Source: Leptobrachium leishanense (Eukaryota; Chordata; Amphibia; Anura; Megophryidae). Taken from it: a stretch of 64,000 nt of DNA. Location: contig CM019069.1 in assembly GCA_009667805.1 (NCBI GenBank), positions 91,237,204 to 91,301,203 of the forward strand, in the 5' to 3' direction. Below are positions 25,350 to 34,822 of this stretch, in pieces (position 1 is the first letter of the stretch; each line of letters opens with the position of its first letter). A model generated the notes under the pieces. It was not told the DNA's origin. It searched no databases and saw only the letters and a program-made list of their open reading frames with translations. The position numbers and the translations under genes were made by a program.

Positions 25350-25865
25350 TTACTCTGCTGGGTGCCTTGATCCCTCGAGTCACCCAGCAGAGCACCTGAT
25401 CACTCATGTGATCGTTTTTGTACTGAGTGCCACGATACCTCGTGGCACTCAGTACTTCCTGCCGCTACCGGAAGTGATCGCTCAGGGGGGAGCGATCACT
25501 TAGCGGACCGGCGGCAGGTAAGCATATTACAAGGATGCCTCGATGTCGAGGCATCCCTGCAATATACACAGAGCAGCTGGAAGCGATCCGATCGCTTCCA
25601 GCGCTCTCTAGAAGTGCCGGGCACCTCTCCGGTGAAACCGGATGTTGATCGCTCCCGGGGAGCGATCACAAGGTGCCCCGGCACTTCTCACCGCCATTGC
25701 ACGGATGCCTGGACTCCCAGGCATCCTGCAATGGCGTTTGAGCTGCTGGAAGCGATCCGATCACTTCCAGCGCTCAAAAAACCGCAGGACGTACCATGTA
25801 CGTCAGCGGGTCTAAAAGAGACCCGCTGCAATGACGTACATGGTACGTCCTGGGTCCTTAAGGGG
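25350..25865. repeat. chain of consecutive hairpins at the piggyBac right end
   Basis: Successive perfect or near-perfect inverted repeats: CTCTGCTGGGTG/CACCCAGCAGAG, GTACTGAGTGCCACGA with its complement, GATGCCTCG/CGAGGCATC, GGAAGCGATC/GATCGCTTCC, GAAGTGCCGG/CCGGCACTTC, GGATGCCTGG/CCAGGCATCC, and last AGGACGTACCATGTACGTCA with its exact complement next to the terminus. There is little spacer between stems. No coding sequence. Confidence 0.85.
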
Positions 25866-26962
25866 TTAAAGCACACATATAAAACTTTATCCCTTTCGCT
25901 GCTGAGCCGTTTCACACCTCTGTGCTGAGCTCTTTTTATCGCTTTTGCTCATCATGTTTAAACGCGATTTGAAGCCACATTTTATTATACAACCCAGTCA
26001 TAATTATATGTATACGTCATGTCCTTCCTAAATATTATAACAAAACATGCAATAAAAATTGAATTTTCAATCATCTACACTGTGTAAAGTGGTTTTTTTT
26101 CACATTTTATCATGCAAGCCTTTTCAGTTCTATTTTCTATGGGGTGTGCTTGTTCAAAAAATTAGAAATGGGGACTCGTTACAATTTTTTGGGTAAAATT
26201 TCGTGTTTTTTAGCAAAGCCCCCAATAGAAAAAATTGTTAGTGCAGCATCATTGTTCACATTATAACTGAAATGAGAACAATATTGCTGCATTAATCAAA
26301 CAAAACAAAAAAAAAATTTTTTTTTTTATTTTTAATTTTTTTAATTTTATTTTTATTATTTTTCTTTACATTTTGTATGGTCATGTTTGATATCATTGGA
26401 AAGGCCATGCTCCGGCCGTTCCAATGATACCACACATTAACCCCTAGCTGCCATGGATCGGGAGACAGGGGGTTCATTTGAACGCCAGTCGTCAGGAGGA
26501 TATCCCAGAAGCTTTGCCGACATCCAAGATGTCGGCCAGCTCCGGGAGGGGACCGCGATACAGTGCCTGTTAGCGCCATATTGCGATCCAGCCCCCTATG
26601 GGTTAAAGACAGCCACCTCTTGGAAGGGCAGGCTGTGTCCTTCCAAACGGTGCCTGCCTTTAAGTTGTGGTCCGCCCAGATGGGGAGGAAGAGAGGTCCA
26701 AAGGACCTCCAATTCAGGCACTTTCCCTGCACTGGTGGGGGGTGCCTGTAATAGACGTCATTGCGCAGGTGCGATGACGTCTATCGTGTCTGCCTGGGTC
26801 CCGGAGGCTGGGCTGACATCGAGGATGTCAGCCCGTACCGGGGGGCTGCCGCGATCAGCCGGAATCCCGGCCAATTGCCGCTGCAAAGGGAGGATGCGCT
26901 CAGCGCTTCCTCCGCAGCGAAGTGGCCATGCGGCAGGATGCGCTGAGCGCGTCCTCCGCATG

Positions 26963-28773
26963 TGTCAGGATCTGTCAGGGAACTGGTTCTGGGGTGACGA
27001 GTGTGAGCCCAATATGCAACGATGGAAAATAGGGAAAAGCGTATATGAACAAAAAAAAGGGGTTTATTAAGAATAAGGCATAAGAGGTAGTAAACAAATA
27101 TGAATAAACAATTATGCAGCTGGATGATAAGGAAAACACTGTATAAATAATAATCAGAAATAAGAAACTAAAAGGCAAGATGAGAGAAAGGTAGACCAAA
27201 AGTAACAAAACTAAACTACACTAAACTATACTACTACATATAAAGGAAAAGGGTAGATTGAACATAGAACAGGGTTAAACCAGATATGGAGAGAAATAGG
27301 AGAAGGAAGAGAGAAGAGATCTTTAGAAAGAATAAATAGGAAAATAGAAATGGAAGAGTCTTTGAGGCAAATGTCCTGGGTATGCAGAGGGGTCCTGGAT
27401 CTGTAAAGCAAGGGGGTCCTGGATCTTTAGAGCAACGGGGGTCTGGATCTGTAGAGCAACAGATTCAGCTGGATGCGGGGTAGCAGGCTCTGAGGGTTCG
27501 GATGTAGGCAACAGGCTGAGGATTCAGAGTAGGTTGTAGGTAGTGACGACTGAAGGAACCTGCGGGATGCAGGCAGCACCTTCTGGAGATCTGCGACGTG
27601 AAGGGCAGCGATGTCTGGAGAGTCTGCGAAGTGCAGGGCAGCGATGTCTGGAGAGTCTGCAACGTGCAGGGCAGCGATGTCTGGAGAGTCTGCACGTGCA
27701 GGGCAGCGATGTCTGGAGAGTCTGCAACGTGCAGGGCAGCGATGTCTGGAGAGTCTGCAACGTGCAGGGCAGCGATGTCTGGAGAGTCTGCGAAGTGCGG
27801 CAGCGATGTCTGGAGAGTCTGCGAGTGCAGGGCAGCGATGTCTGGAGAGTCTGCGAAGTGCAGGGCAGCGATGTCTGGAGAGTCTGCGAAGTGCAGGGCA
27901 GCGATGTCTGGAGAGTCTGCGAAGTGCAGGGCAGCGATGTCTGGAGAGTCTGCGAGTGCAGGGCAGCGATGTCTGGAGAGTCTGCGAAGTGCAGGGCAGC
28001 GATGTCTGGAGAGTCTGCAACGTGCAGGGCAGCGATGTCTGGAGAGTCTGCGAAGTGCAGGGCAGCGATATCTGGAGAGTCTGCAACGTGCAGGGCAGCG
28101 ATGTCTGGAGAGTCTGCAACGTGCAGGCAGCGATGTCTGGAGAGTCTGCGAAGTGCAGGCAGCGATGTCTGGAGAGTCTGCGAAGTGCAGGGCAGCGATG
28201 TCTGGAGAGTCTGCGAAGTGCAGGGCAGCGATGTCTGGAGAGTCTGCGAAGTGCAGGGCAGCGATGTCTGGAGAGTCTGCGAAGTGCAGGGCAGCGATGT
28301 CTGGAGAGTCTGCGAAGTGCAGGGCAGCGATGTCTGGAGAGTCTGCAACGTGCAGGGCAGCGATGTCTGGAGAGTCTGCGAAGTGCAGGGCAGCGATGTC
28401 TGGAGAGTCTGCGAAGTGCAGGGCAGCGATGTCTGGAGAGTCTGCGGAGTGCAGGGCAGCGATGTCTGGAGAGTCTGCGAAGTGCAGGGCAGCGATGTCT
28501 GGAGAGTCTGCGAAGTGCAGGGCAGCGATGTCTGGAGAGTCTGCGAAGTGCAGGGCAGCGACAGAAGACAGCTCCTTCCTAGTGAAAGGTCCACTAGGAC
28601 AATGCAGAAGCGTCTTGCTTTGGGAGTGACCTTTATTTATAGTGGAGGAATCAAGATGTTATGGCTGGCACCTGGTGGCTGGAACAACTTGGTTCTGTAG
28701 GAGAATCATTGTTATTTCGCTGAGATACTTTGCCTTTGGTTCTTTTATGGCGCCGGCGGCTAGGAACCTGACA
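26963..28773 (-). repeat. 3' LTR of the sushi-like element
   Basis: 1811 bp, TGTCAGG...CCTGACA on the + strand. In element orientation U3 is short (28773 to about 28612), followed by a predicted R carrying the minisatellite. An AATAAA polyadenylation signal on the minus strand lies at 27063-27068. The same self-priming sequence (28601-28611) and TATA box (28632-28641) occur as in the other LTR. Confidence 0.9.
27605..28560. repeat. 33-bp minisatellite in the 3' LTR, 29 copies
   Basis: Unit 'ggcagcgatgtctggagagt' + 'ctgcgaagtgcag', counted by eye as 29 copies. Main variants are CGAA or CAAC after CTG, and one copy with GATATC. Because the unit is 33 bp, frames stay open on both strands across the array. 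Those frames are not genes. Confidence 0.92.
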
Positions 28774-30846
28774 TAGCCCCCTGACAAGGGACGCACTCTG
28801 GGCGGATAGGATCGTCGCAGGCGCCTCAGAATCCTCTGTAGTCGTAAGGTTCCCGGAAGGGTCTTCAGAATCCGAAGAAACGGGAGATTTGCTTTTATCC
28901 AGGGTTTGGCACCTTATTGGCATGATCTTCCTGGTATTGAGGATGGGAAGATCCATCTTGGCGATCCTGGGATGTCTCATGGGAATACCAAGTCCGTACG
29001 GTTCTGTATCTGGGCTCTGTGTGGATAAAAAGGTAGAGGTATCAAAAAGCAGAGGTAATACAGGATCGAGAGTGTTCTGTAACTGTTTCTGTAAAGCGAG
29101 TATTAAAGACTGTTGTTTGTTTACAGTTTGGGCTATTGCACTAACTTGACCAGTAAGTATTGCCATGGAGGATACAAGAACAGGTATGGTGTCGGTAGCA
29201 CAGACTGTAGTGTGGGTCAGACTTTCATCAGTGGATCCTACTGCAACAGATGGAGTCTTGGTATTAGACGACTCAGCAGGTAGATGTGTGGTACCAGGCA
29301 GTACCGCCTTAGTAGCAGGTATATCAACCAGAGGAGGTTCAGCAGTAGGTGCCTTGGTAGTTGGCAATTCGACTGGTGGTACTTGGACAGCAGGCACTTT
29401 GGCATGTCTAGGAACTTCATCAGCGGGCGATGCAGCAACGAACACTTCGGCAGGAACCGAAGTCTCGGCGACGGGCTCTTTGGCGTGAAATGAAGTTCCT
29501 GCAGCGGGCACAGCAATTTGAACCAATGCATCCAGTTGAAATTCTTTTGCCTTTAAGGCGTCAGGTTTCTCATGCTCATCCTCTTGGGTGGTTATCGGAG
29601 GAGCCGGGTCCGGGATGCCAGTATTAGAGGCACAGGAAAAGGGAGAACTGTTTGGGGGTTGAATAGGCACAGTTACAAACGTGGTACCACAGAACATTGG
29701 ATAAGGTGCTGCAGTTGTCGATTCTGTGGCTGACGAGGAAATAGGTACATGAGCATAGGAGTCCTGAACTGTACAAGAGGTGGGAGTAGCAGTCCCAATC
29801 TCTTCATAAGGGTCTTTACCACTTAGGTCCTCTTCATCATCTGTAGATAGTATATAGCAGGGAGATATGCCATATTTCTGTGTTTTACTATAGGACGTGT
29901 TCGTAATAGAAGTGGTGTGTCTCCTATGCCAACCTGGGCCACCATGGGGATGACGAGCGGTTTGTAGAGATATCCCTGAAGAGTCAGTGTCCCAGCCCTC
30001 TGAACCAGGATCAGAGGTAGGATGATGGCTGGGGGTGATGGGAGTAGTTGCTGCCACCATAGTGGGGTTCTTGGATTGGTGTGCAGCTTCCCTGATCTTC
30101 AATGCCTCTTCAAATCTCGCTAGGTCTTTTAGGCGAACCAGAGTTCCGTTAGAGGCATACATGCAGCCAGGTGGTACAGGGTCTGAAACCTGGGTAGCCA
30201 TGATCTCCATAAATTCAGGTTCCAAGGGCAGAGGGGGTTCACAGTCCATTGGATCAGGCTCTATAGGTGTGGTGTCTTCAGCCTCCATGGGTTCAACAGA
30301 GTCATAATATTCTTTAAAGCTCGCCTCTGGGGACACAGATTTATTTGGATCAGCACGGGTGGTCTTGCTTAACTCAGGTAGACTCCCTGGAGATTTGAGA
30401 GTAGACTTAGTAGGTATAGATTTGGGCACTGGGACGAATTTCTTGGGAGGGGTAGAAGGTGCTCTAGAAACAGAATCAGGAGAATTTGCAGGTTCAGGAA
30501 CTGGGGTGTATTTCTTAGGACCGGATTTGACTGCAGGATTAACTTTAGACCTAGATGCGGGGGTCTTCTTAGGTGGTCTTACGGGGCAGAGCGGTATATA
30601 ATGGCCTGGCGCCCCACAATAGATGCAGAGGTTGGCATTACATCTCCTGGCACGTTCTGCTGGGGATAAGGGACCATGGGTTACCTTAGTAGCAGTAATA
30701 TTCTCGTCAGAGGAAGGATTCCATGGTTTTTGAAGCTGTAGATTTAAGAGTTGCATCAGGTGAGTCAAGAACTCTTGAAGGGCTTTTTGAATTAACCCTG
30801 TGAGGGCTTGCATCATTGCGGGCTCAATTGATACTGGCTTCTGCAT
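28651..30846 (-). CDS. gag-like ORF with CCHC knuckle and long low-complexity tail
   Basis: 731 codons, fully open. ATG at 30844-30846 overlaps the primer-binding sequence; a second candidate start (MMQALTGL) follows at residue 11. Residues 1-40 look like the N-terminal helix of a sushi-type Gag. A CCHC zinc knuckle (CIYCGAPGHYIPLC) follows at residues 74-87, then basic KK/RP sequence. The capsid domain that normally separates these parts is missing. Residues 95-731 are a Pro/Thr/Ser/Glu-rich, disordered-looking extension with no protease DSG, reverse-transcriptase YxDD or integrase motifs. The stop lies inside the 3' LTR, about 10 bp upstream of its TATA box. RNA binding through the knuckle is inference from the family; the tail is unrecognised. 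Confidence 0.75.
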   Translation of the reverse strand: MQKPVSIEPAMMQALTGLIQKALQEFLTHLMQLLNLQLQKPWNPSSDENITATKVTHGPLSPAERARRCNANLCIYCGAPGHYIPLCPVRPPKKTPASRSKVNPAVKSGPKKYTPVPEPANSPDSVSRAPSTPPKKFVPVPKSIPTKSTLKSPGSLPELSKTTRADPNKSVSPEASFKEYYDSVEPMEAEDTTPIEPDPMDCEPPLPLEPEFMEIMATQVSDPVPPGCMYASNGTLVRLKDLARFEEALKIREAAHQSKNPTMVAATTPITPSHHPTSDPGSEGWDTDSSGISLQTARHPHGGPGWHRRHTTSITNTSYSKTQKYGISPCYILSTDDEEDLSGKDPYEEIGTATPTSCTVQDSYAHVPISSSATESTTAAPYPMFCGTTFVTVPIQPPNSSPFSCASNTGIPDPAPPITTQEDEHEKPDALKAKEFQLDALVQIAVPAAGTSFHAKEPVAETSVPAEVFVAASPADEVPRHAKVPAVQVPPVELPTTKAPTAEPPLVDIPATKAVLPGTTHLPAESSNTKTPSVAVGSTDESLTHTTVCATDTIPVLVSSMAILTGQVSAIAQTVNKQQSLILALQKQLQNTLDPVLPLLFDTSTFLSTQSPDTEPYGLGIPMRHPRIAKMDLPILNTRKIMPIRCQTLDKSKSPVSSDSEDPSGNLTTTEDSEAPATILSAQSASLVRGLCQVPSRRRHKRTKGKVSQRNNNDSPTEPSCSSHQVPAITS
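28774..28790 (-). promoter_or_regulatory. candidate polypurine tract
   Basis: Read on the minus strand, TTGTCAGGGGGCTA directly abuts the 3' LTR start TGTCAGG. A G-run next to the 3' LTR is where plus-strand priming is expected. It is short and contains pyrimidines, so moderate confidence. Confidence 0.5.
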
Positions 30847-30847
30847 T
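30837..30847 (-). promoter_or_regulatory. self-priming primer-binding sequence
   Basis: On the minus strand AATGCAGAAGC starts one base inside the 5' LTR (which ends at 30849). Its exact 11-nt reverse complement GCTTCTGCATT is at the predicted RNA start in the LTR (32497 to 32487). Tf1 also uses an 11-nt self-primer. The gag-like ATG lies within this sequence. Confidence 0.8.
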
Positions 30848-31477
30848 ATGTCAGGATCTGTCAGGGAACTGGTTCTGGGGTGACGAGTGTGAGCCCAATA
30901 TGCAACGATGGAAAATAGGGAAAAACGTATATGAACAAAAAAAGGGGTTTATTAAGAATAAGGCATAAGAGGTAGTAAACAAATATGAATAAACAATTAT
31001 GCAGCTGGATGATAAGGAAAACACTGTATAAATAATAATCAGAAATAAGAAACTAAAAGGCAAGATGAGAGAAAGGTAGACCAAAAGTAACAAAACTAAA
31101 CTACACTAAACTATACTACTACATATAAAGGAGGGTAGATAACAAGAACAGGGTTAAACCAGATATGGAGAGAAATAGGAGAAGGAAGAGAGAAGGAGAT
31201 CTTTAGAAAGAATAAATAGGAAAATAGAAACGGAAGAGTCTTTGAGGCAGAATGTCCTGGGTATGCAGAGGGGTCCTGGATCTGTAAAGCAAGGGGGTCC
31301 TGGATCTTTAGAGCAAGGGGGTCCTGGATCTGTAGAGCAACAGATTCAGCTGGATGCGGGGTAGCAGGCTCTGAGGGTTCGGATGTAGGGCAACAGGCTG
31401 AGGATTCAGTAGGTTGTAGGGTAGTGACGACTGAAGGACCTGCGGGATGCAGGGCAGCACCTTCTGTAGATCCTGCG

Positions 31478-32450
31478 ACGTGTAGGGCAGCGATGTCTGG
31501 AGAGTCTGCGAAGTGCAGGGCAGCGATGTCTGGAGAGTCTGCAACGTGCAGGGCAGCGATGTCTGGAGAGTCTGCAACGTGCAGGGCAGCGATGTCTGGA
31601 GAGTCTGCAACGTGCAGGGCAGCGATGTCTGGAGAGTCTGCAACGTGCAGGGCAGCGATGTCTGGAGAGTCTGCGAAGTGCAGGGCAGCGATGTCTGGAG
31701 AGTCTGCGAAGTGCAGGGCAGCGATGTCTGGAGAGTCTGCGAAGTGCAGGGCAGCGATGTCTGGAGAGTCTGCGAAGTGCAGGGCAGCGATGTCTGGAGA
31801 GTCTGCGAAGTGCAGGACAGCGATGTCTGGAGAGTCTGCGAAGTGCAGGGCAGCGATGTCTGGAGAGTCTGCGAAGTGCAGGGCAGCGATGTCTGGAGAG
31901 TCTGCAACGTGCAGGGCAGCGATGTCTGGAGAGTCTGCGAAGTGCAGGGCAGCGATATCTGGAGAGTCTGCAACGTGCAGGGCAGCGATGTCTGGAGAGT
32001 CTGCAACGTGCAGGGCAGCGATGTCTGGAGAGTCTGCGAAGTGCAGGGCAGCGATATCTGGAGAGTCTGCGAAGTGCAGGGCAGCGATGTCTGGAGAGTC
32101 TGCGAAGTGCAGGACAGCGACGTCTGGAGAGTCTGCGAAGTACAGGGCAGCGATGTCTGGAGAGTCTGCGGATGCAGGGCAGCGATGTCTGGAGAGTCTG
32201 CGAAGTGCAGGGCAGCGATGTCTGGAGAGTCTGCAACGTGCAGGGCAGCGATGTCTGGAGAGTCTGCGAAGTGCAGGCAGCGATGTCTGGAGAGTCTGCG
32301 AAGTACAGGCAGCGATGTCTGGAGAGTCTGCGGAGTGCAGGGCAGCGATGTCTGGAGAGTCTGTGAAGTGCAGGGCAGCGATGTCTGGAGAGTCTGCGAA
32401 GTGCAGGGCAGCGACGTCTGGAGAGTCTGCGAAGTGCAGGACAGCGACAG
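31478..32450. repeat. 33-bp minisatellite in the 5' LTR, 29 copies
   Basis: Same unit and same copy number by eye as in the other LTR. The order of CAAC/CGAA variants around copies 13-17, including the GATATC copy at position 15, lines up between the LTRs; a second GATATC copy here is at position 18. Confidence 0.92.
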
Positions 32451-32486
32451 AAGACAGCTCCTTCCTAGTGAAAGGTCCACTAGGAC

Positions 32487-32527
32487 AATGCAGAAGCGTC
32501 TTGCTTTGGGAGTGACCTTTATTTATA
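32487..32527 (-). promoter_or_regulatory. TATA box and predicted transcription start of the sushi-like element
   Basis: On the minus strand TATAAATAAA (32527-32518) lies 30 bp upstream of G at 32497. That base is the first of GCTTCTGCATT, the sequence that must form the RNA 5' end for self-priming. The promoter spacing and the primer complementarity are independent clues that agree on one start site. Confidence 0.75.
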
Positions 32528-32675
32528 GTGGAGGAATCAAGATGTTATGGCTGGCACCTGGTGGCTGGAACAACTTGGTTCTGTAGGAGAATCATTGTTA
32601 TTTCGCTGAGATACTTTGCCTTTGGTTCTTTTATGGCGCCGGCGGCTAGGAACCTGACAGCATGGAAGGGGTTAA

Positions 32676-32895
32676 TTGGTACATTTGTGGCATGGTGGCT
32701 TTAAACACACATGTAAAGTTATGGTAGGGTACTCAGCGGTGAGTATCACCTCCAGTCAGCACATGGTGTGAGCCTGTTTGGGAGTGGAGAGTGATGTACC
32801 AGGAAGTGTTAGGCTCTATGGTTAAACTCACTGGTGCATGGAGACAAATCTGAGCAATTCATGCTATTGCAAGAGAGTAAAAACACTGATTTTAC
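32676..32895. other. short spacer, no feature seen
   Basis: Sequence between the split MITE and the truncated Penelope-like element. Confidence 0.4.
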
Positions 32896-34822
32896 TTCTT
32901 ACAGGCATACAGGATAATAAATGATGATCAATCAATCATCATTAAGCCGACCGATAAAGGGGGGAATCGTAATTCTTCCACGAGACATGTATAATCAGGA
33001 GGCATTTAAACAGTTAAACGATGTTAAGACCTACTCAAAAACTACAAGAGAGCAGATGAACTATGCCCAGAAGACTTGCAGGGACCTACTCCAAAAAGGG
33101 AGTCAACTAGGGATTATAAATGAGACTGAATTTAAATATTTAAACATCACTCATCCTAAAATCCCAGTGCTTTGCCTATTGCCGAAGGTTCTTAAAAACC
33201 CAAATAACCCTCCGGGACGACCGATTATATCTGGGGTAGAATCCATTACTAGCCATTTATCTCAATACATAGATATTTTACTCCAACCCCTGGTTGAAAC
33301 CATTTCCTCGTATCTTAAGGATACGACAAATGTACTACAATTGATTGGTCAGATTCAATGGGAACCAGATTACATTCTAGCAACGTGCAATGTAGCCTCA
33401 CTGTATAGTATCATACCTCATAAAATAGGATGTGAAGCCACAAAATATTTTCTTGATCAGACTGAACTATATCCCTCCAATCAAACAGATTTTATTTTAG
33501 AAGGTATTGATTTTATTTAAAAAAATAATTTTTTCATGTTCGAAGAGCAACTTTATCGCCAGGAAACTGGAACTACAATGGGGACGAGGTTCGCACCGAG
33601 CTATGCGAACCTTTTTATGGTATATTGGGAACTTTTTAAAATTTATTCTAATGGCTATTGGACAGATCACTTGGTTTTATACAAACCTTACATCGATGAC
33701 ATTTTTATCATCTGGAAAGGGGACGGTCTATCTTTGACGACCTTCCTAGATGGTCTGAATTGTAATGATTGGGGAATTAAGTTAGAATATTCCCTTAGTA
33801 CAATAGAAGTAAACTTTTTGGATCTTAACATATATGTTCAAGATAATCACCTTAACACCAAGACTTTTTTTTAAGCTGTGGATGTTAATAGCTTTAACGA
33901 ATTTAATAGCTGCCATGCCAGACCCTGGCTCCAAAGTGTCCCTAAAAGCCAGTTTATCAGACTCAGACGTAATTGTACAGAAGAGAACATCTTTCTAGAT
34001 CAAGCTAGTAAATTACAAGGAGACTTAGTGGCCAAAGGGTATAAAAAATAAGAACTTGACAAAACTATAGAAATAGTTAGACAAACCCCCAGAAACACAT
34101 CTAATCAAAATAAAAAGGGAAGAGAAGAAAGTAGACCAAATAAAGACAGCGTTACATTTATATATGATTATAATAGCCAAACGTATGAAATCAATAAGGT
34201 TATTAAAAGATGTTGGCCGATTCTTCTAGGGGACCCATATTTGAAAGATATGATAGAAGATCACCCCATAATTATTAATAGAGGAGCGCCCAATATTAAG
34301 AAGAAAATAGTGCAAAGTTGTTCGAATAAGACTAGAAAAAGTAACCATTTTGGGTTGACCGAAGGATTCTACAAATGTGGGACATGTCTGGCGTGTAAGA
34401 ACACTGGTTCGATAAAGGTATTTATGAACCAATTTTTAGACTCCAAAACTAAAAAGCAATACAAGTTAAGGGGTGTGACATCATGTAATTCTAAGAATGT
34501 TATTTATCTCCTCATCTGCCCTTGTGGCCTTTATTATGTCAGAAGGACAACAAGACCACTCAAAATTAGAGTTATGGAACATATCAGAAACATTCGGCAA
34601 GGTTTCGATAAACATACAGTGTCAGCCCACTTTAAAGAGAAATATGAATGTTCCCCATCTAACCTTAATTTTTTAGTTTTGCAAGAGGTCACTCTAAATT
34701 GGCGAGGTGAAGATTTTATCCAGAGAATCAGTCAAATTGAAATGAGATATATTTTCCTGTCAGAATCCCTGGTGCCTAGAGGTCTAAACCAGGATTTTGA
34801 GTTGTGTTATTTTCTTCGATAA
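32896..34822 (+). pseudogene. Penelope-like element ORF (reverse transcriptase + GIY-YIG endonuclease), decayed
   Basis: A 5'-truncated copy of a Penelope-like retroelement, closest in style to the Neptune/Poseidon groups. A G-run near 32957-32962 hides a one-base shift after IIIKPTDKGG. From 32921 the frame is constant to 34822, broken only by three TAA codons (33518, 33872, 34049). Landmarks in order: PPGRPIISG; motif A region NVASLYSIIPH, where Asn replaces the usual catalytic Asp; motif B GTTMGTRFAPSYANLFM; motif C YIDDIF; FLDLNIY; RLRRNCT; a CGTCLAC zinc-like segment; and a GIY-YIG-type nuclease (VIYLLICPCGLYYVRRTTRP, then the conserved Arg region RVMEHIRNI). Dead as a polymerase. The GIY-YIG domain is known to replace APE-type endonucleases in these elements. 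Confidence 0.88.

Larger units (their letters stand above)
19967..25865 (-). mobile_element. complete piggyBac element, 5.9 kb, with transposase
   Basis: Flanked on both sides by the piggyBac target TTAA (19963-19966 and 25866-25869). Termini are CCCCTTAGTGACCGGGCGG and ...GGTCCTTAAGGGG, an imperfect inverted repeat. From left to right it holds a short left end, a 381-bp tandem array, a 386-bp tandem array, the transposase gene on the minus strand (23082-24796), and about 1 kb of non-coding right end made of consecutive hairpins. MITEs with similar ends lie at 37201-38365 and 47769-50100. Complete ends plus a gene with one visible lesion suggest fairly recent activity. Confidence 0.9.
26963..32659 (-). 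mobile_element. non-autonomous Tf1/sushi-like LTR retrotransposon, complete, self-priming
   Basis: 5697 bp, flanked by the 5-bp target duplication GCATG (26958-26962 and 32660-32664). It has two direct LTRs of 1811 bp each with TGTCAGG/CCTGACA ends and a 2075-bp interior. Orientation is minus, shown by the gag-like frame, the TATA box, the primer site and a purine-rich tract (CAGGGGGC, read on the minus strand) at the 3' LTR. No tRNA-type primer site is present; instead an 11-nt internal sequence is complementary to the predicted RNA 5' end, the mechanism known from Tf1 and proposed for sushi elements. There is no protease, reverse transcriptase, RNase H or integrase, so mobilisation would need a partner element. 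Confidence 0.9.
30849..32659 (-). repeat. 5' LTR of the sushi-like element
   Basis: 1811 bp, same ends and organisation as the LTR at 26963-28773, with scattered substitutions and small indels (for example around 31130-31150). U3 is 162 bp (32659-32498). Confidence 0.9.
25891..32671. mobile_element. piggyBac-type MITE (CCCTTTCGCTGCTGAG family) split by an LTR retrotransposon
   Basis: The left end CCCTTTCGCTGCTGAGCCG follows TTAT (a worn TTAA) and the right end GGAAGGGG precedes TTAA (32672-32675). Removing the LTR element and one copy of its GCATG duplication leaves about 1.08 kb, close to the 1222-bp relative at 60201-61422. The remaining body (25891-26962) has the family layout: AT-rich left part with poly(A/T) blocks, then a GC-rich run of hairpins from about 26385. 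The LTR element landed 7-12 bp from the right end. Confidence 0.8.

Noticed and set aside
26453..27070. 205-codon plus-strand frame
   Set aside because: It lies in the hairpin-rich MITE body and runs into the LTR; composition reflects palindromic GC-rich DNA, with no homology recognised.
27605..28560. CRISPR-like regular repeat
   Set aside because: Units are directly adjacent with no unique spacers, lie in LTRs of a vertebrate retroelement, and no cas genes exist.
27427..28700. Several 300+ codon frames on both strands across the 33-bp array
   Set aside because: The unit length is a multiple of three and lacks stops in several frames; the products are simple repeats and shift frame with each unit indel. 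They are by-products of the minisatellite.
30835..30849. tRNA primer-binding site of the LTR element
   Set aside because: The sequence next to the 5' LTR lacks the usual TGG start; the 11-nt self-complement explains it better.
31308..32586. Long frames on both strands across the second 33-bp array
   Set aside because: Same reason as for the first array; it is the other LTR of the same element.
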